A stretch of DNA of 64,000 nt. It comes from Nordella sp. HKS 07 (GTDB lineage: Bacteria > Pseudomonadota > Alphaproteobacteria > Rhizobiales > Aestuariivirgaceae). Below the pieces are notes generated by a model. That model saw only the letters and a program-made list of their open reading frames with translations. It did no database searches and had not been told where the DNA came from. The DNA lies in assembly GCF_011046735.1 (NCBI RefSeq), contig NZ_CP049258.1, forward strand, positions 1,094,001-1,158,000. Reading direction: 5' to 3'. Shown here piece after piece: positions 51,324-60,156 of the stretch. How positions within the stretch are numbered: position 1 is the first letter of the stretch; every line of letters begins with the position of its first letter. Position numbers and translations under genes: made by a program.

Positions 51324-51769
51324 ATGAAAAACTCGGAAGTCACTATCCGCGCTTATCAGGCATCGGATCTTCCCGCGCTTTCAACGATCTGGTTTGAAGC
51401 TTCCCGGCAGGTTCACGCGTTTCTGGGAGATGACCGGCTGCGCGAGCAGAGAGAGTTGGTAGAATCCGTCTATCTGCCGGAATCCGATACTTGGGTCGCC
51501 ACATGCAACGGAGAGCCCGTAGGTTTCCTTGGGCTGATGGATGCCTACATTGGCGCCCTGTTCGTCTCAAGTATCAAGGCGGTGGGATTGGTCGTGCCCT
51601 GGTCGCCCATGCTATTCAACTCAAGGGAAAGCTCGAGGTCGAGGTCTATGAGGCCAACGAAAACGCTCGCTCATTCTACGAGCGAATGGGGTTTGTAGAA
51701 GTCTCCCGCGCAGGTGAAGATGATGAGGGTTTGCCGTTCGCGGTCATTCGCATGGGGTACACCAGCTGA
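51324..51769 (+). pseudogene. GNAT acetyltransferase split by a frameshift
   Basis: The first frame (to 51698) gives VTIRAYQASDLPALSTIWFE, then CNGEPVGFLGLMDAYIGALF and goes astray after SSIKAVG. The next frame continues with KYQGGGIGRALVAHAIQLKG (the acetyl-CoA loop, normally RGxGxG/A), VYEANENARSFYERMGF and GLPFAVIRMGYTS to 51769. The slip lies near 51567-51575. A complete protein would be about 148 residues, the usual GNAT length. The damage looks like a short deletion. Confidence 0.8.
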
Positions 51770-51842
51770 ATCCTGGAGCGGAGAGGCACATCCGCCTGAG
51801 AAGCTGCAAATGAGATAGCCCTGCCGGGAACAAGGATGGATA

Positions 51843-52682
51843 TCAGACGATAGCGAGCATCCATATCTCGCCGGTGATGACGATCAAGAGAGCAATTCCC
51901 ACCGCGGAAGCGAGATACTGCGCCAATCCATTGCGACGCTGGACCACTTTCAGATGGAGAGCCTGATCCCAGCCGGTAGCGCCGCTCATCTTCAGTTTTC
52001 GATAGGCAATGAACAAGGTGATCAGGCTGACTATGGGAATGCCAAGCCCGAGACCTTGGCAGAACACCCTCGCTTCACGCTTGAATGACCGGGTGACACC
52101 TATGGGCCTGTCCGTCTCGTCCAGCACGCGCACGCCAAACAGCCACTTGCCAAGAGTGCCGCCGGTCAGGCCGATCAGCAGAGCGTTCGGAATCAGGGCC
52201 AGAACGAAAGCCAGGAAAAACCGGGCGGCGATGCTGCCAGGTTGTGTCAGAGCACCGGTGATTCGCTCGATGATCTGCGGGTCAAGGAAAGTGAGCCCGA
52301 TCCCGATCAGGAGCATGATGATCCCCGTCCACAGCGACATGTCCAGGCAACGGGCGAAATTGCGTCGCCAAGGATGCGGTGTTTCATCCATCCATTGCCG
52401 CGCATCGACCAGTGCCGGTGGCTCATGCGGCGCGGCGAAGAAATCCTCTCTTGGCGCTATGTGCAGGGTGCTTTCATGCCAGCTCGAATTGCGACTCGGC
52501 TGCTGCGGCCCGACATAGAACTGGGCAAAGGTGGACGCGGGCATCCACTCGACGCAGCCGGGGCGCCACAGGAGCGTCTCGCCATTGATCGAGGATACTG
52601 AAATGAGCGACTGGATTTGATCGCGCGTGAACGGACCTGCCTCATACACACCATTCAAGAAGAACCACTCGGCGACCGACAT
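51843..52682 (-). CDS. GYF-RDD membrane protein
   Basis: A 279-residue protein. Residues about 3-52 are a GYF_2 domain (EWFFLNGVYEAGPFTRDQI, LLWRPGCVEWMPAS). An RDD domain with four membrane helices follows from about residue 105: RRNFARCLDMSLWTGIIMLL, LIPNALLIGLTGGTLGKWLFGVRV, and VSLITLFIAYRKLKM. GYF-RDD fusions are frequent in bacteria and of unknown function; the GYF part may bind proline-rich peptides. Single gene, divergent from the LuxR-type gene. Confidence 0.85.
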   Translation of the reverse strand: MSVAEWFFLNGVYEAGPFTRDQIQSLISVSSINGETLLWRPGCVEWMPASTFAQFYVGPQQPSRNSSWHESTLHIAPREDFFAAPHEPPALVDARQWMDETPHPWRRNFARCLDMSLWTGIIMLLIGIGLTFLDPQIIERITGALTQPGSIAARFFLAFVLALIPNALLIGLTGGTLGKWLFGVRVLDETDRPIGVTRSFKREARVFCQGLGLGIPIVSLITLFIAYRKLKMSGATGWDQALHLKVVQRRNGLAQYLASAVGIALLIVITGEIWMLAIV

Positions 52683-52888
52683 TCATGCCCTCGGAATATT
52701 TACCTGCCGCGATATGAGGGAATCCTGGCGCGGCGTCAATCAAGCGGATCCCCGTGAACAAAATTTTGACCTGGAAAGAACGGTGGCAAAAATCTCGCCT
52801 TTCAGACTGGTTTCATGAAATACTCCGCTTCTCTTGGCCGTATCCCGCGGGTATCCCGATTGCCCCACAACGCAGACGTGCCAATGCC

Positions 52889-55510
52889 ATGCCGCTTCTG
52901 GAACGTGACCGTGACCTGAGCCTGCTTGCCGCCGCCTTGGACGACGCGATGACCGGCCAGGGGCGTGTCGCGCTGGTCAGCGGCGAGGCCGGCATCGGCA
53001 AGACGTCGCTTATCAGCCATTTCATCGCGCAGAGCGGCAAAGCGGCGCGCGTGCTCACCGGCTACTGCGATTCCCTCTTCACGCCAACTCCTCTGGCGCC
53101 GCTCCACGACATCGCACATGAACTCGGCGGCCGGCTCCTGGCCCAGCTCGAGAGAGATGCGCCGCGGGCGCATCTCTTCGCGACGATGCTGGATATCTTG
53201 CGCGATCCGGCGCAGCCTACTTTGCTTGTCTTCGAGGACATTCACTGGGCCGACGAGGCGACCCTCGATCTTCTCAAATATCTCGGCCGCCGCATCGCCC
53301 AGACCCGCTCCCTGCTAATCCTCAGCTACCGGCCTGACGAGATTGGCGCCCGGCACCCCTTGCATCTGCTTCTGGGTGATCTCGCCTCGTCGCGCGCCAC
53401 ACTTCGCCTTGCTCTGCGACGTTTGACCCTGGCGGCGGTCCGCGATCTCGTGGGCAGCCGTGAAGTCGATGCCGCCCTGCTCCACCGGCAGACGGCGGGC
53501 AATCCCTTCTTCCTTACCGAGGTGCTCTCCGCCAACGGGCACGGCATACCGGATTCGGTCAATGATTCGGTCCAGGCTCGACTCGCCAGGCTCAACCCAT
53601 CCGCCCGGCATGTGCTCGAAACGGCCGCGATCTATGGCAGCCGCATGGGCCAGGCGCGGCTCGAGGTGATATGCGGCGCGGCCGCCGAGGATATCGACGC
53701 CGCCATGCGCTCAGGCCTTCTCGAAATGGCGGGACAGGAGATCATTTTCCGCCATGAGCTGGTGCGCGACGCGATCCTGGCGGCGCTGGCCCCGGGGCAA
53801 CTTCGCGAATTGTGCCGCCGCATCCTCGCGGCGATGCGCGCATCGGGCATCGATCGCGTCGATCTGGCGCAAATGGCGCATCTTGCGGAGGGCGCCCAGG
53901 ATGCCGAAGCCGTTCTCGCCTACGGGCCGGACGCCGCCAAGGCCGCAGCCGCAGTCGGCGCCCATCGCGCCGCCGCCGCGCAGTACAAGCGCACGTTCGC
54001 TTTCGCCCAGGCGCAGCCGCCGGCACAACGCGCCCGGCTCCTCGATTCTTACGCTGAGCAATGCGCCATCATCGACAATCTCGGCGAGGCGATCGCGGCC
54101 CGCCGTCAGGCCATCGGACTATGGCGCGAGGCGGGCGATCCCCTGCAGGAAGGCGCGACACTCTCCAATCTCGCCTGGCCGCTCGTGCGCAGCGGCCAGA
54201 ATGCCGCCGCCGAGGACGCGAGCCGGCAGGCGATCACGCTCTTGGAAGCGCTGCCGCCGACGCGCGAACTCGCCGCAGCCTGCCGCATGCAGGCGCATCT
54301 GCGCATGCTCGACCGCGACAAGGCGCCGGCGGTGCATTGGGGCAAGCGGGCGATCGAGCTGGCGACGCGCTTCGAGGACAGGAGAACGCTCGCCTCGGCC
54401 GAGCTGGTCGTGGGGGCCGCCATGCTGGTGAGCGGCGACGACAATGGGCTGCCACATTACAATAGAAGCGTCGCTCTGGCCCGCGCCGACGGCATGGATG
54501 ATCTTGTCGGTCTCGCCTTTCTCAATCTCGGCTCTTCCTATGGCGAGCTCTATCAGTTCGACAAGGCCGAGGCGCTGCTGCGCGAAGGCATCGCCTATGC
54601 GGAGGATTGCGACCTCGATCATTCCAACAACTACATGTCGGCCTGGCTCGCTCTGACGCTGCTCTACAAGGGCCTCTGGGACGAGGCCGGCGATCACGCG
54701 ACCGCGGTCGTCAACTGTCCCAACTTCTCGCTCGTCAGCAAGGTCATGGCGCTGGTGGCATTGGGCCGTCTGCGCGTGCGGCGCGGCGATCCCGGCATCG
54801 ATGCCGTGCTCGACGAGGCGCTCGATCTGGCACGCCAGACCAACACGCTGCAGCGCCTGGCACCGGTCCATGCGGCGCGGGCCGAAGCCGCCTGGTTCGC
54901 CGGCGACAAGCCGCGCGCCGCGGCCGAGGCGACGGCGGCCTATGAACTGGCCATGAGTCACCGCCATCAATGGCATGTCGGCGAGTTTACCTACTGGCGC
55001 CGGCGCGCCGGCGAGGACGTCTCGCCACCCAGATGGTGCGCCAAGCCGTTCGCCTTGCAGATCGCCGGCGACTGGAAGGGGGCCGCCGCCGCCTGGCGCG
55101 ATCTCAAATGTCCCTACGAAGAGGCGCGCGCCTTGGCTGACGGCGATGGCTCGGCGCAATTATCGGCGCTCGATATCTTCGATCGGCTGGGCGCGGCACC
55201 GGCGGCCGCTCTCCTGCGCCAGCGCCTGCGCGAGACCGGAACGCGCCGCATACCGCGCGGCCCCCGCGCCACGACCCTCGGTAATCCGCATGGGCTCACC
55301 AGCCGCGAGATGGGCGTGCTCGACTGCCTTGCTTGCGGGCTGAGCAACGGGCAGATCGGCATAAAACTTCATATCTCGCCCAAGACCGTCGACCACCACG
55401 TCTCGGCGATCCTGGCGAAGCTCGCCGTGAAAACGCGCGCCGAGGCCGCCGCGCATGCGTTGGCTGGCGGGCTGGTCGGCCAAAATAGGGAAGTGCCGAT
55501 GCCAAAATAG
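52889..55510 (+). CDS. large LuxR-type regulator with AAA-like ATPase domain (MalT/LAL class)
   Basis: An 873-residue regulator. The AAA-type ATPase domain starts LLERDRDLSLLAAALDDA; Walker A GEAGIGKT near residue 32; Walker B LLVFEDIHWADEAT near residue 115. A TPR-like helical middle (about 400-740) follows, with DSYAEQCAIIDNLGEAIAAR. A C-terminal LuxR helix-turn-helix ends the protein: LTSREMGVLDCLACGLSNGQ, IGIKLHISPKTVDHHVSAIL. I take ATG 52889; the open frame runs further upstream to 52754, without family likeness. The ligand is unknown. It precedes DUF4242 by 69 bp on the same strand. Confidence 0.9.
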   Translation: MPLLERDRDLSLLAAALDDAMTGQGRVALVSGEAGIGKTSLISHFIAQSGKAARVLTGYCDSLFTPTPLAPLHDIAHELGGRLLAQLERDAPRAHLFATMLDILRDPAQPTLLVFEDIHWADEATLDLLKYLGRRIAQTRSLLILSYRPDEIGARHPLHLLLGDLASSRATLRLALRRLTLAAVRDLVGSREVDAALLHRQTAGNPFFLTEVLSANGHGIPDSVNDSVQARLARLNPSARHVLETAAIYGSRMGQARLEVICGAAAEDIDAAMRSGLLEMAGQEIIFRHELVRDAILAALAPGQLRELCRRILAAMRASGIDRVDLAQMAHLAEGAQDAEAVLAYGPDAAKAAAAVGAHRAAAAQYKRTFAFAQAQPPAQRARLLDSYAEQCAIIDNLGEAIAARRQAIGLWREAGDPLQEGATLSNLAWPLVRSGQNAAAEDASRQAITLLEALPPTRELAAACRMQAHLRMLDRDKAPAVHWGKRAIELATRFEDRRTLASAELVVGAAMLVSGDDNGLPHYNRSVALARADGMDDLVGLAFLNLGSSYGELYQFDKAEALLREGIAYAEDCDLDHSNNYMSAWLALTLLYKGLWDEAGDHATAVVNCPNFSLVSKVMALVALGRLRVRRGDPGIDAVLDEALDLARQTNTLQRLAPVHAARAEAAWFAGDKPRAAAEATAAYELAMSHRHQWHVGEFTYWRRRAGEDVSPPRWCAKPFALQIAGDWKGAAAAWRDLKCPYEEARALADGDGSAQLSALDIFDRLGAAPAAALLRQRLRETGTRRIPRGPRATTLGNPHGLTSREMGVLDCLACGLSNGQIGIKLHISPKTVDHHVSAILAKLAVKTRAEAAAHALAGGLVGQNREVPMPK

Positions 55511-55579
55511 GGAGACCATCCCGATGTGGCGCCAAGCGGCGCCGGATAGGCTCCATCCGCTAACCACAAGGAGCCGATC

Positions 55580-55852
55580 ATGCCACGCTATGTCATCGAA
55601 AGAACCTTTCCGGACGGCCTCGAAATTCCGATGAACGACAAAGGTGCCGCAGGCACGCTCAAGGTCGTCGGCCGCAATGCCGAGGAAGGCGTCACCTGGG
55701 TCCACTCCTATGTAACCCAGGACAAGAAGAAGACCTTCTGCGTCTATGACGGACCGACGCCGGAAGCCATTCGCAAGGTCGCCGAGCACAACGGGCTGCC
55801 GGTCGACCGCATCAGCGAGGTCCGGGTTCTCGATCCTTATTTTTACCTGTGA
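55580..55852 (+). CDS. DUF4242 protein
   Basis: A 90-residue soluble protein with the DUF4242 ferredoxin-like fold signature: PRYVIERTFPDGLEIPMN, GVTWVHSYVTQDKKKTFCVY and HNGLPVDRISEVRVLDPYFY. Related proteins bind nickel in actinomycetes; here Cys and His are few, so metal binding is not certain. AAGGAG precedes ATG 55580. The stop overlaps the next small gene by four bases. Confidence 0.88.
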   Translation: MPRYVIERTFPDGLEIPMNDKGAAGTLKVVGRNAEEGVTWVHSYVTQDKKKTFCVYDGPTPEAIRKVAEHNGLPVDRISEVRVLDPYFYL

Positions 55853-56028
55853 CCGTCAGAACCAGCGCGCTCTCCCAGCTCACAGCTGTTCTCGCCAGAT
55901 GGCTGGGAACGGCGTCCGAGGAGAAGCGCAGCATCGCAAGGACCGACAGGCTGAACGGTCACCTGATGAAGGATGTCGGTCTTACGCGTGAGAAAGAGGC
56001 CCTGAAGCACTGGCGAGACTTTATGTAG
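55849..56028 (+). CDS. DUF1127 small protein
   Basis: A 59-residue protein starting with GTG at 55849 and overlapping the DUF4242 stop (GTGA). The end carries the DUF1127 pattern: LNGHLMKDVGLTREKEALKH (family form: LsDRlLrDIGLtR). Small DUF1127 proteins of alphaproteobacteria bind RNA or influence phosphate and RNA turnover. Translational coupling to DUF4242 suggests joint expression. The frame is too short for most gene lists but well supported by motif and overlap. Confidence 0.75.
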   Translation: MTVRTSALSQLTAVLARWLGTASEEKRSIARTDRLNGHLMKDVGLTREKEALKHWRDFM

Positions 56029-56063
56029 AGTCGGCCCGAATGGTCACGGACCTTTCGGGCCCA

Positions 56064-56912
56064 TCACTCCATCAGGTCGAGCATATATTGCGGCAGCGCA
56101 AAGGACGCCTGATGGATCTCAGGGTTGTAGTAGCGCGTCTTGAGGCCGCTCGCGGCGAAGCGCTCACGCAAGGTCGCGAGCGGCACATGGCGCGCCTGTG
56201 GATCGACGGCCCCCCAGCCGAAACTCATGCTGCCACCGATATAGGTCGGCACCGCGGCATGGAAGAAATGCCGGTCGGGGAAAGACTGCGCCAGGTTCTT
56301 CGCCGTCTGGCGCAATTCGTCGGGCTGCAGGAAGGGCACGCCATTTTGCGTTGCGAGAATGCCGCGCTCGCCGAGGCGTTGCCGGCTTAGCCGATAGAAG
56401 TCGTTGCTGAACAGGCTGGCGGCGGGCCCGATCGGATCGGTCGAGTCCGACAGGATCACGTCGAACGTCTGGGCGCTCTCGCGTAGGTAATCGAGTCCAT
56501 CGGCGATGATGAGCTTGAGGCGCGGATCGTCCAGCGATCCGGCTGAATGATTGGGCAGATATTTGAGACACATGTCGATCACCGCCTGGTCGATCTCGAC
56601 GGCGACGATCTCCTCGATGCCCTTGTGGCGCGTGACCTCGCGCACGATTCCGCCATCACCCACGCCGACGATAAGCACCTTACGCACCGCGCCATGGGCG
56701 AGGATCGGCACATGCGCCAGCATTTCGTGATAGATGAATTCGTCGGCCTCGGTCGTCTGCACCGCGCCGTCGAGCGCCAAGACGCGGCCCATGCGCTTGT
56801 TGCGGAAGATCACCAGATGCTGATGCTCGGTGCGTGTCTCATAGAGCACCTCGTCCACGCTGAAGCGCTGGCCGTAATCGGCATGAAGGCTTTCGACGAA
56901 ATCCTGCAGCAT
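56064..56912 (-). CDS. speE: spermidine synthase
   Basis: A 282-residue polyamine aminopropyltransferase. N-terminal strand domain QRFSVDEVLYETRTEHQHLV, then SAM-type motif VLIVGVGDGGIVREVTRHKG, VEIDQAVIDMCLKYLP, DGLDYLRESAQTFDVILSDS with TDPIGPA (active-site DxxDP/IGPA), and YIGGSMSFGWGA. Length fits E. coli SpeE (about 288). It makes spermidine from putrescine and decarboxylated SAM in the cytoplasm. No speD is next to it. Confidence 0.94.
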   Translation of the reverse strand: MLQDFVESLHADYGQRFSVDEVLYETRTEHQHLVIFRNKRMGRVLALDGAVQTTEADEFIYHEMLAHVPILAHGAVRKVLIVGVGDGGIVREVTRHKGIEEIVAVEIDQAVIDMCLKYLPNHSAGSLDDPRLKLIIADGLDYLRESAQTFDVILSDSTDPIGPAASLFSNDFYRLSRQRLGERGILATQNGVPFLQPDELRQTAKNLAQSFPDRHFFHAAVPTYIGGSMSFGWGAVDPQARHVPLATLRERFAASGLKTRYYNPEIHQASFALPQYMLDLME

Positions 56913-56965
56913 GTATGACGATCTCCCGGAATGCGAACCGAGCCTCGAATAGCCACTCGGCTGGC

Positions 56966-57850
56966 TTACGGCAAGCGCCCAAGATCTCGTGCGAGGCGCT
57001 CCGTCACCTCAAGCCCGAAGGCGGTCGGGCCGAGGACTGGCGCCCGGTCATGCACCGGCCCCAGCCCCAAGCGCAAGGCGGTTAGCCTCTTGCCATAGGT
57101 GATGAGCGTGTCGAGCGACTGCATGACGAAGACGATGGTCGGCAGAGCGCGACGATAATGCACGTCCGCCTCCTCCAGGCGCCCACCGCGATAGGCATCG
57201 ATGGCGTGCGCGATGACGTCGATCGCATCCGGCGCCACGATCACACCGGCGCAGCCCGCCCGAAGATTGTCGATGAGCTCGAGCCCGCCCCTGCCGTTGA
57301 AGACCGGAAAGCCTGGGCCGAGCCCGGCAATCGTCTCGGCGATCTCGATCGCCGGCCCCTCGCCTTTCAGCATCTTGAGGGAGGGCACGCGACGCGCCAG
57401 ATCGGTAACGCCCTGCATATCGAGGCCGATGCCGAGATAGGCCGGCGCATTCTGGATGCCGGCGGGAAGGCCGGACGTGCCGATCACCTCGGCAAAGAAA
57501 TCGCCGAGCCTTTCGGGCGCGATGCGGTCCTTGGGCGGCGGTTGATGGATCAGCCAGTTGGCGCCGGCGCTCCTGGCGCGGTGGGCTTCCGCGATCTGCT
57601 CTTCCGCGGTTGCACCGAAGATCGTGAAGGCCACAGGCACGCGGCCTGCAACATCCTCCGCCACCCAATCCATGATCTGGTGGCGTTCGTCACGCGAAAG
57701 CTTGGCGACTTGGGTGGCGAGTCCCAGCGCAGCGATGCCGTGGGCGCCGGCCGTGATGCTGCCCTCGACCTTCCGGCGCATGGCGGCGCGGTCGAGCCGG
57801 TTCGTGGCATCGAAGAAGGCATAGAGAATGGCATAGGCGCCGGAGAACAT
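56966..57850 (-). CDS. dihydrodipicolinate-synthase-family aldolase
   Basis: A 294-residue DapA/NanA-type TIM barrel. SGAYAILYAFFDATNRLDRA replaces the usual PFxxDGxID start; AGAHGIAALGLATQVAKLSR is the substrate-loop region (family GxxGExxxL); the Schiff-base Lys is expected in LKMLKGEGPA, the NGRGG loop follows. The classic Tyr of the YNxP motif reads QNAPAY, so the enzyme is probably not DapA itself but a related hydratase or lyase. ATG 57850 is preferred to an in-frame ATG 36 bases upstream because the fold starts there. It follows the SARP regulator by 42 bp and may be its co-transcribed partner. Confidence 0.85.
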   Translation of the reverse strand: MFSGAYAILYAFFDATNRLDRAAMRRKVEGSITAGAHGIAALGLATQVAKLSRDERHQIMDWVAEDVAGRVPVAFTIFGATAEEQIAEAHRARSAGANWLIHQPPPKDRIAPERLGDFFAEVIGTSGLPAGIQNAPAYLGIGLDMQGVTDLARRVPSLKMLKGEGPAIEIAETIAGLGPGFPVFNGRGGLELIDNLRAGCAGVIVAPDAIDVIAHAIDAYRGGRLEEADVHYRRALPTIVFVMQSLDTLITYGKRLTALRLGLGPVHDRAPVLGPTAFGLEVTERLARDLGRLP

Positions 57851-57892
57851 GGCAAATCGTGATACACGACCGGGCGGCTCTTGCAATCCGTC

Positions 57893-59815
57893 TCACTCCG
57901 GCAGGCCGGCCTTGATCATGCCGGCCCGGAATCGCGCGGTATCGTCCGACCCCCAGCTGCCGGACCTTTGCTGCGACAGGCGAAAGTCCGGTTTCATCTG
58001 CATGATTCTCGCCACCACGGCCTGCGCTTCCGCCATTCGGTCCAGTTGCGCATAGCAGGCGGCCATGCGGCTCAATACCCAGATATGCGGATCGCTCCGG
58101 TGCGCGAAGGCGGCGAGCGCTTCCTCATATTTCCCGCACACATAGAGGGTGCTGCCGAAATCGACCCAGTACCACTCCGGGTGATAGGGGTTGAGCCTGA
58201 ACGCCTCCTTGAACAGCTCCAGCCCGGCTTCGTGCTCGCCCCGCATCACCAGGACAATCGCCAGGGCCGCGACCGCATTCGCGTCGCTCGGATTGAGCTC
58301 GACGGATCGGCGATAGCATTGCTCCTCGGCGTCGAGATCGCGCGCATAGGCGAGCGTTATCCCCATCAGCCACCAGATACGCGGCTCTTCCGGATCGAGA
58401 ACGGCTGCTCGCCGGATCAGCGCAAGGGAGGCGTTGAGGATATCGGGCGGGGTCGTTTCATAGCCGTGAAAGACGACATTGGCGAAACCACGATAGGCCA
58501 TGGCGAGGGCGAAGCCCGGATCCAGGGCGAGAGCTTTGTCGAAATGCTCGATCGCCATCCGATTGTCGTCCGGCTCATATCCCCGCAAGTGCTTGATGCC
58601 GACAAGAAGATGCTCATAAGCCGCGAGCGCCGGCTTGCGGCGGCTGCGCTCGACCAATGTGCTTTCGACTTGCGAATTGATGCTGGGTAGCACGGCGGCC
58701 ATGATCTTGTCCGGCGCCGTCAGGACGTCGTCGGCCTTCAGGCTGAACTGGCCGCTCCATTTCTGAAGCCGCGTCGCCGTGTCGACCAGCCTGACCGTCA
58801 AGCGCAGATTGTCCTTCAGCCGCTGCACGCTGCCTTGAACCACGAGATCAGCGCCGAGGCGTCGCCCGATTTCAAGCGCGTCTGACGTGGATCTGGCGAC
58901 CTGCGCCGACGAGAAGCGATCGATGACGGAGAAGAGCTTGAACCGGCCGAGCCCGGAGGTGATGTCTTCCGCCAGACCATCGCACAGCACATCGAGCTCG
59001 CTCTCGCGGCTGATATTCTGGAAAGGCATGACCGCGATCGACGGCCGCTCGTGGCCAGCCGGGGCCGCGCTTTCGGCCTGCATCGCGGCGGCCGTCTCGC
59101 CCTTGAGGATACGGCGATAGACTTCCTCCGTCTCAGGCGCCGCCTTGACGCCGAGCTCTTCCACCAGCGCCGCTTCGCATTGGCCATAGAGCTTCAGGGC
59201 CTCGCCGCGCTTGTTGTCCCGCGCCAGGAGCTGCATCAGCGCGCGGTAGACCGGCTCGCGCAGCCTGTCGCGCCGCAGCAGTTGGCGGGCCAGGGCTATT
59301 GCCGGCTCCAGATGGCGCGGACTGATGTCGACCTTGCTTAGGCGTTCGACCACCGACGCGGCCAGGTCTTCCAGCCTCTGGCGCTCCGGCGCCAGCCATT
59401 GCTCGTAATCCAGGCTCGGTGCCTCGCAGCCATCGAACAATGGGCCGGAATAAAGCCCAGGCGCATCGGCGAGAGTGGCCATATCGGCCGCGGCCCGCTC
59501 GAAGGCCTCGACATCGCAGCACAATCCGGCTGGCTTCACGCTCACGCTGTCGCGCCCGGCCAGGAGAACATTGTCCGAATCTTCGCCGAAGACGGCGCGC
59601 AGCGCGGCAAGGGACTGCCTGAGACTGCCGCGGGCCTGCTCTTCCGCCCGGTCGGCCCACAGGAGGCCGGCGAGCTTGTCGCGCGACACGGGACGGTCGG
59701 AATTGAGGCACAGAAAGCCGAGGAGGGAGCGGTCTTTGCGATGGGGCAGATCGACCGGTTCACCGCCCCGCTTGAGCGCGAACCCGCCGAGAAGCTGAAG
59801 CGACCATATCACCAC
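57893..59815 (-). CDS. SARP/BTAD-type regulator with TolB-like and TPR domains
   Basis: A 640-residue protein. Residues about 5-95 form a winged helix (LQLLGGFALKRGGEPVDLPH, then LSRDKLAGLLWAD-like). The BTAD repeat domain follows (LEPAIALARQLLRRDRLREP and YGQCEAALVEELGVKAAPET). A TolB-N-like segment starts near residue 262 (SIAVMPFQNISRESELDVLC, ADLVVQGSVQRLKDNLRLTV), then TPR repeats from about 410 to 600 (FALAMAYRGFANVVFHGYET). No membrane helix. It is read with the DapA-like gene 42 bp downstream and divergent from the 59975 gene. Regulation of that enzyme is inferred. Confidence 0.85.
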   Translation of the reverse strand: MVIWSLQLLGGFALKRGGEPVDLPHRKDRSLLGFLCLNSDRPVSRDKLAGLLWADRAEEQARGSLRQSLAALRAVFGEDSDNVLLAGRDSVSVKPAGLCCDVEAFERAAADMATLADAPGLYSGPLFDGCEAPSLDYEQWLAPERQRLEDLAASVVERLSKVDISPRHLEPAIALARQLLRRDRLREPVYRALMQLLARDNKRGEALKLYGQCEAALVEELGVKAAPETEEVYRRILKGETAAAMQAESAAPAGHERPSIAVMPFQNISRESELDVLCDGLAEDITSGLGRFKLFSVIDRFSSAQVARSTSDALEIGRRLGADLVVQGSVQRLKDNLRLTVRLVDTATRLQKWSGQFSLKADDVLTAPDKIMAAVLPSINSQVESTLVERSRRKPALAAYEHLLVGIKHLRGYEPDDNRMAIEHFDKALALDPGFALAMAYRGFANVVFHGYETTPPDILNASLALIRRAAVLDPEEPRIWWLMGITLAYARDLDAEEQCYRRSVELNPSDANAVAALAIVLVMRGEHEAGLELFKEAFRLNPYHPEWYWVDFGSTLYVCGKYEEALAAFAHRSDPHIWVLSRMAACYAQLDRMAEAQAVVARIMQMKPDFRLSQQRSGSWGSDDTARFRAGMIKAGLPE

Positions 59816-59974
59816 GGCCGCGCCTCACGAGACGAATTCACGGAGAATTCACGGACGGACGGGTTTCCGGCGAGCTCCTTGTGGCAAGATTTCACGCGCG
59901 GCCTCCGCGACAATTCACGCAGCTGCGGCAGTCTTGCCCCCGGGAAATATTAGACAAGCAGAGGAACCCCGACA

Positions 59975-60154
59975 ATGCTGAACATCAGGTCCATGTTGTC
60001 CGCCGTCCTGCACCCCGTTCATCCGGCGGACCTCCCGCCTCCGCATGTCCCGCCAGAAGAGTGGCCCGACCGCATCGACTTCGACTTGCAGAGCGCCTCC
60101 GACACGGACGCCATGTGGTACTACGAAATGCGCAAGTGGCGCGGCCGGGACTGA
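59975..60154 (+). CDS. small hypothetical protein before ChaC
   Basis: A 59-residue protein. ATG 59975 has AGAGGAA nine bases before it. The sequence MLSAVLHPVHPADLPPPHVP, then EEWPDRIDFDLQSASDTDAM and WYYEMRKWRGRD looks real: short, proline-rich start, acidic middle, Trp/Arg end. Its stop is two bases before the ChaC ATG, so the two are coupled. It lacks a known family. The end WYYEMRKWR resembles small Rhizobiales proteins beside stress genes, but that is only an impression. Confidence 0.6.
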   Translation: MLNIRSMLSAVLHPVHPADLPPPHVPPEEWPDRIDFDLQSASDTDAMWYYEMRKWRGRD

Positions 60155-60156
60155 CC

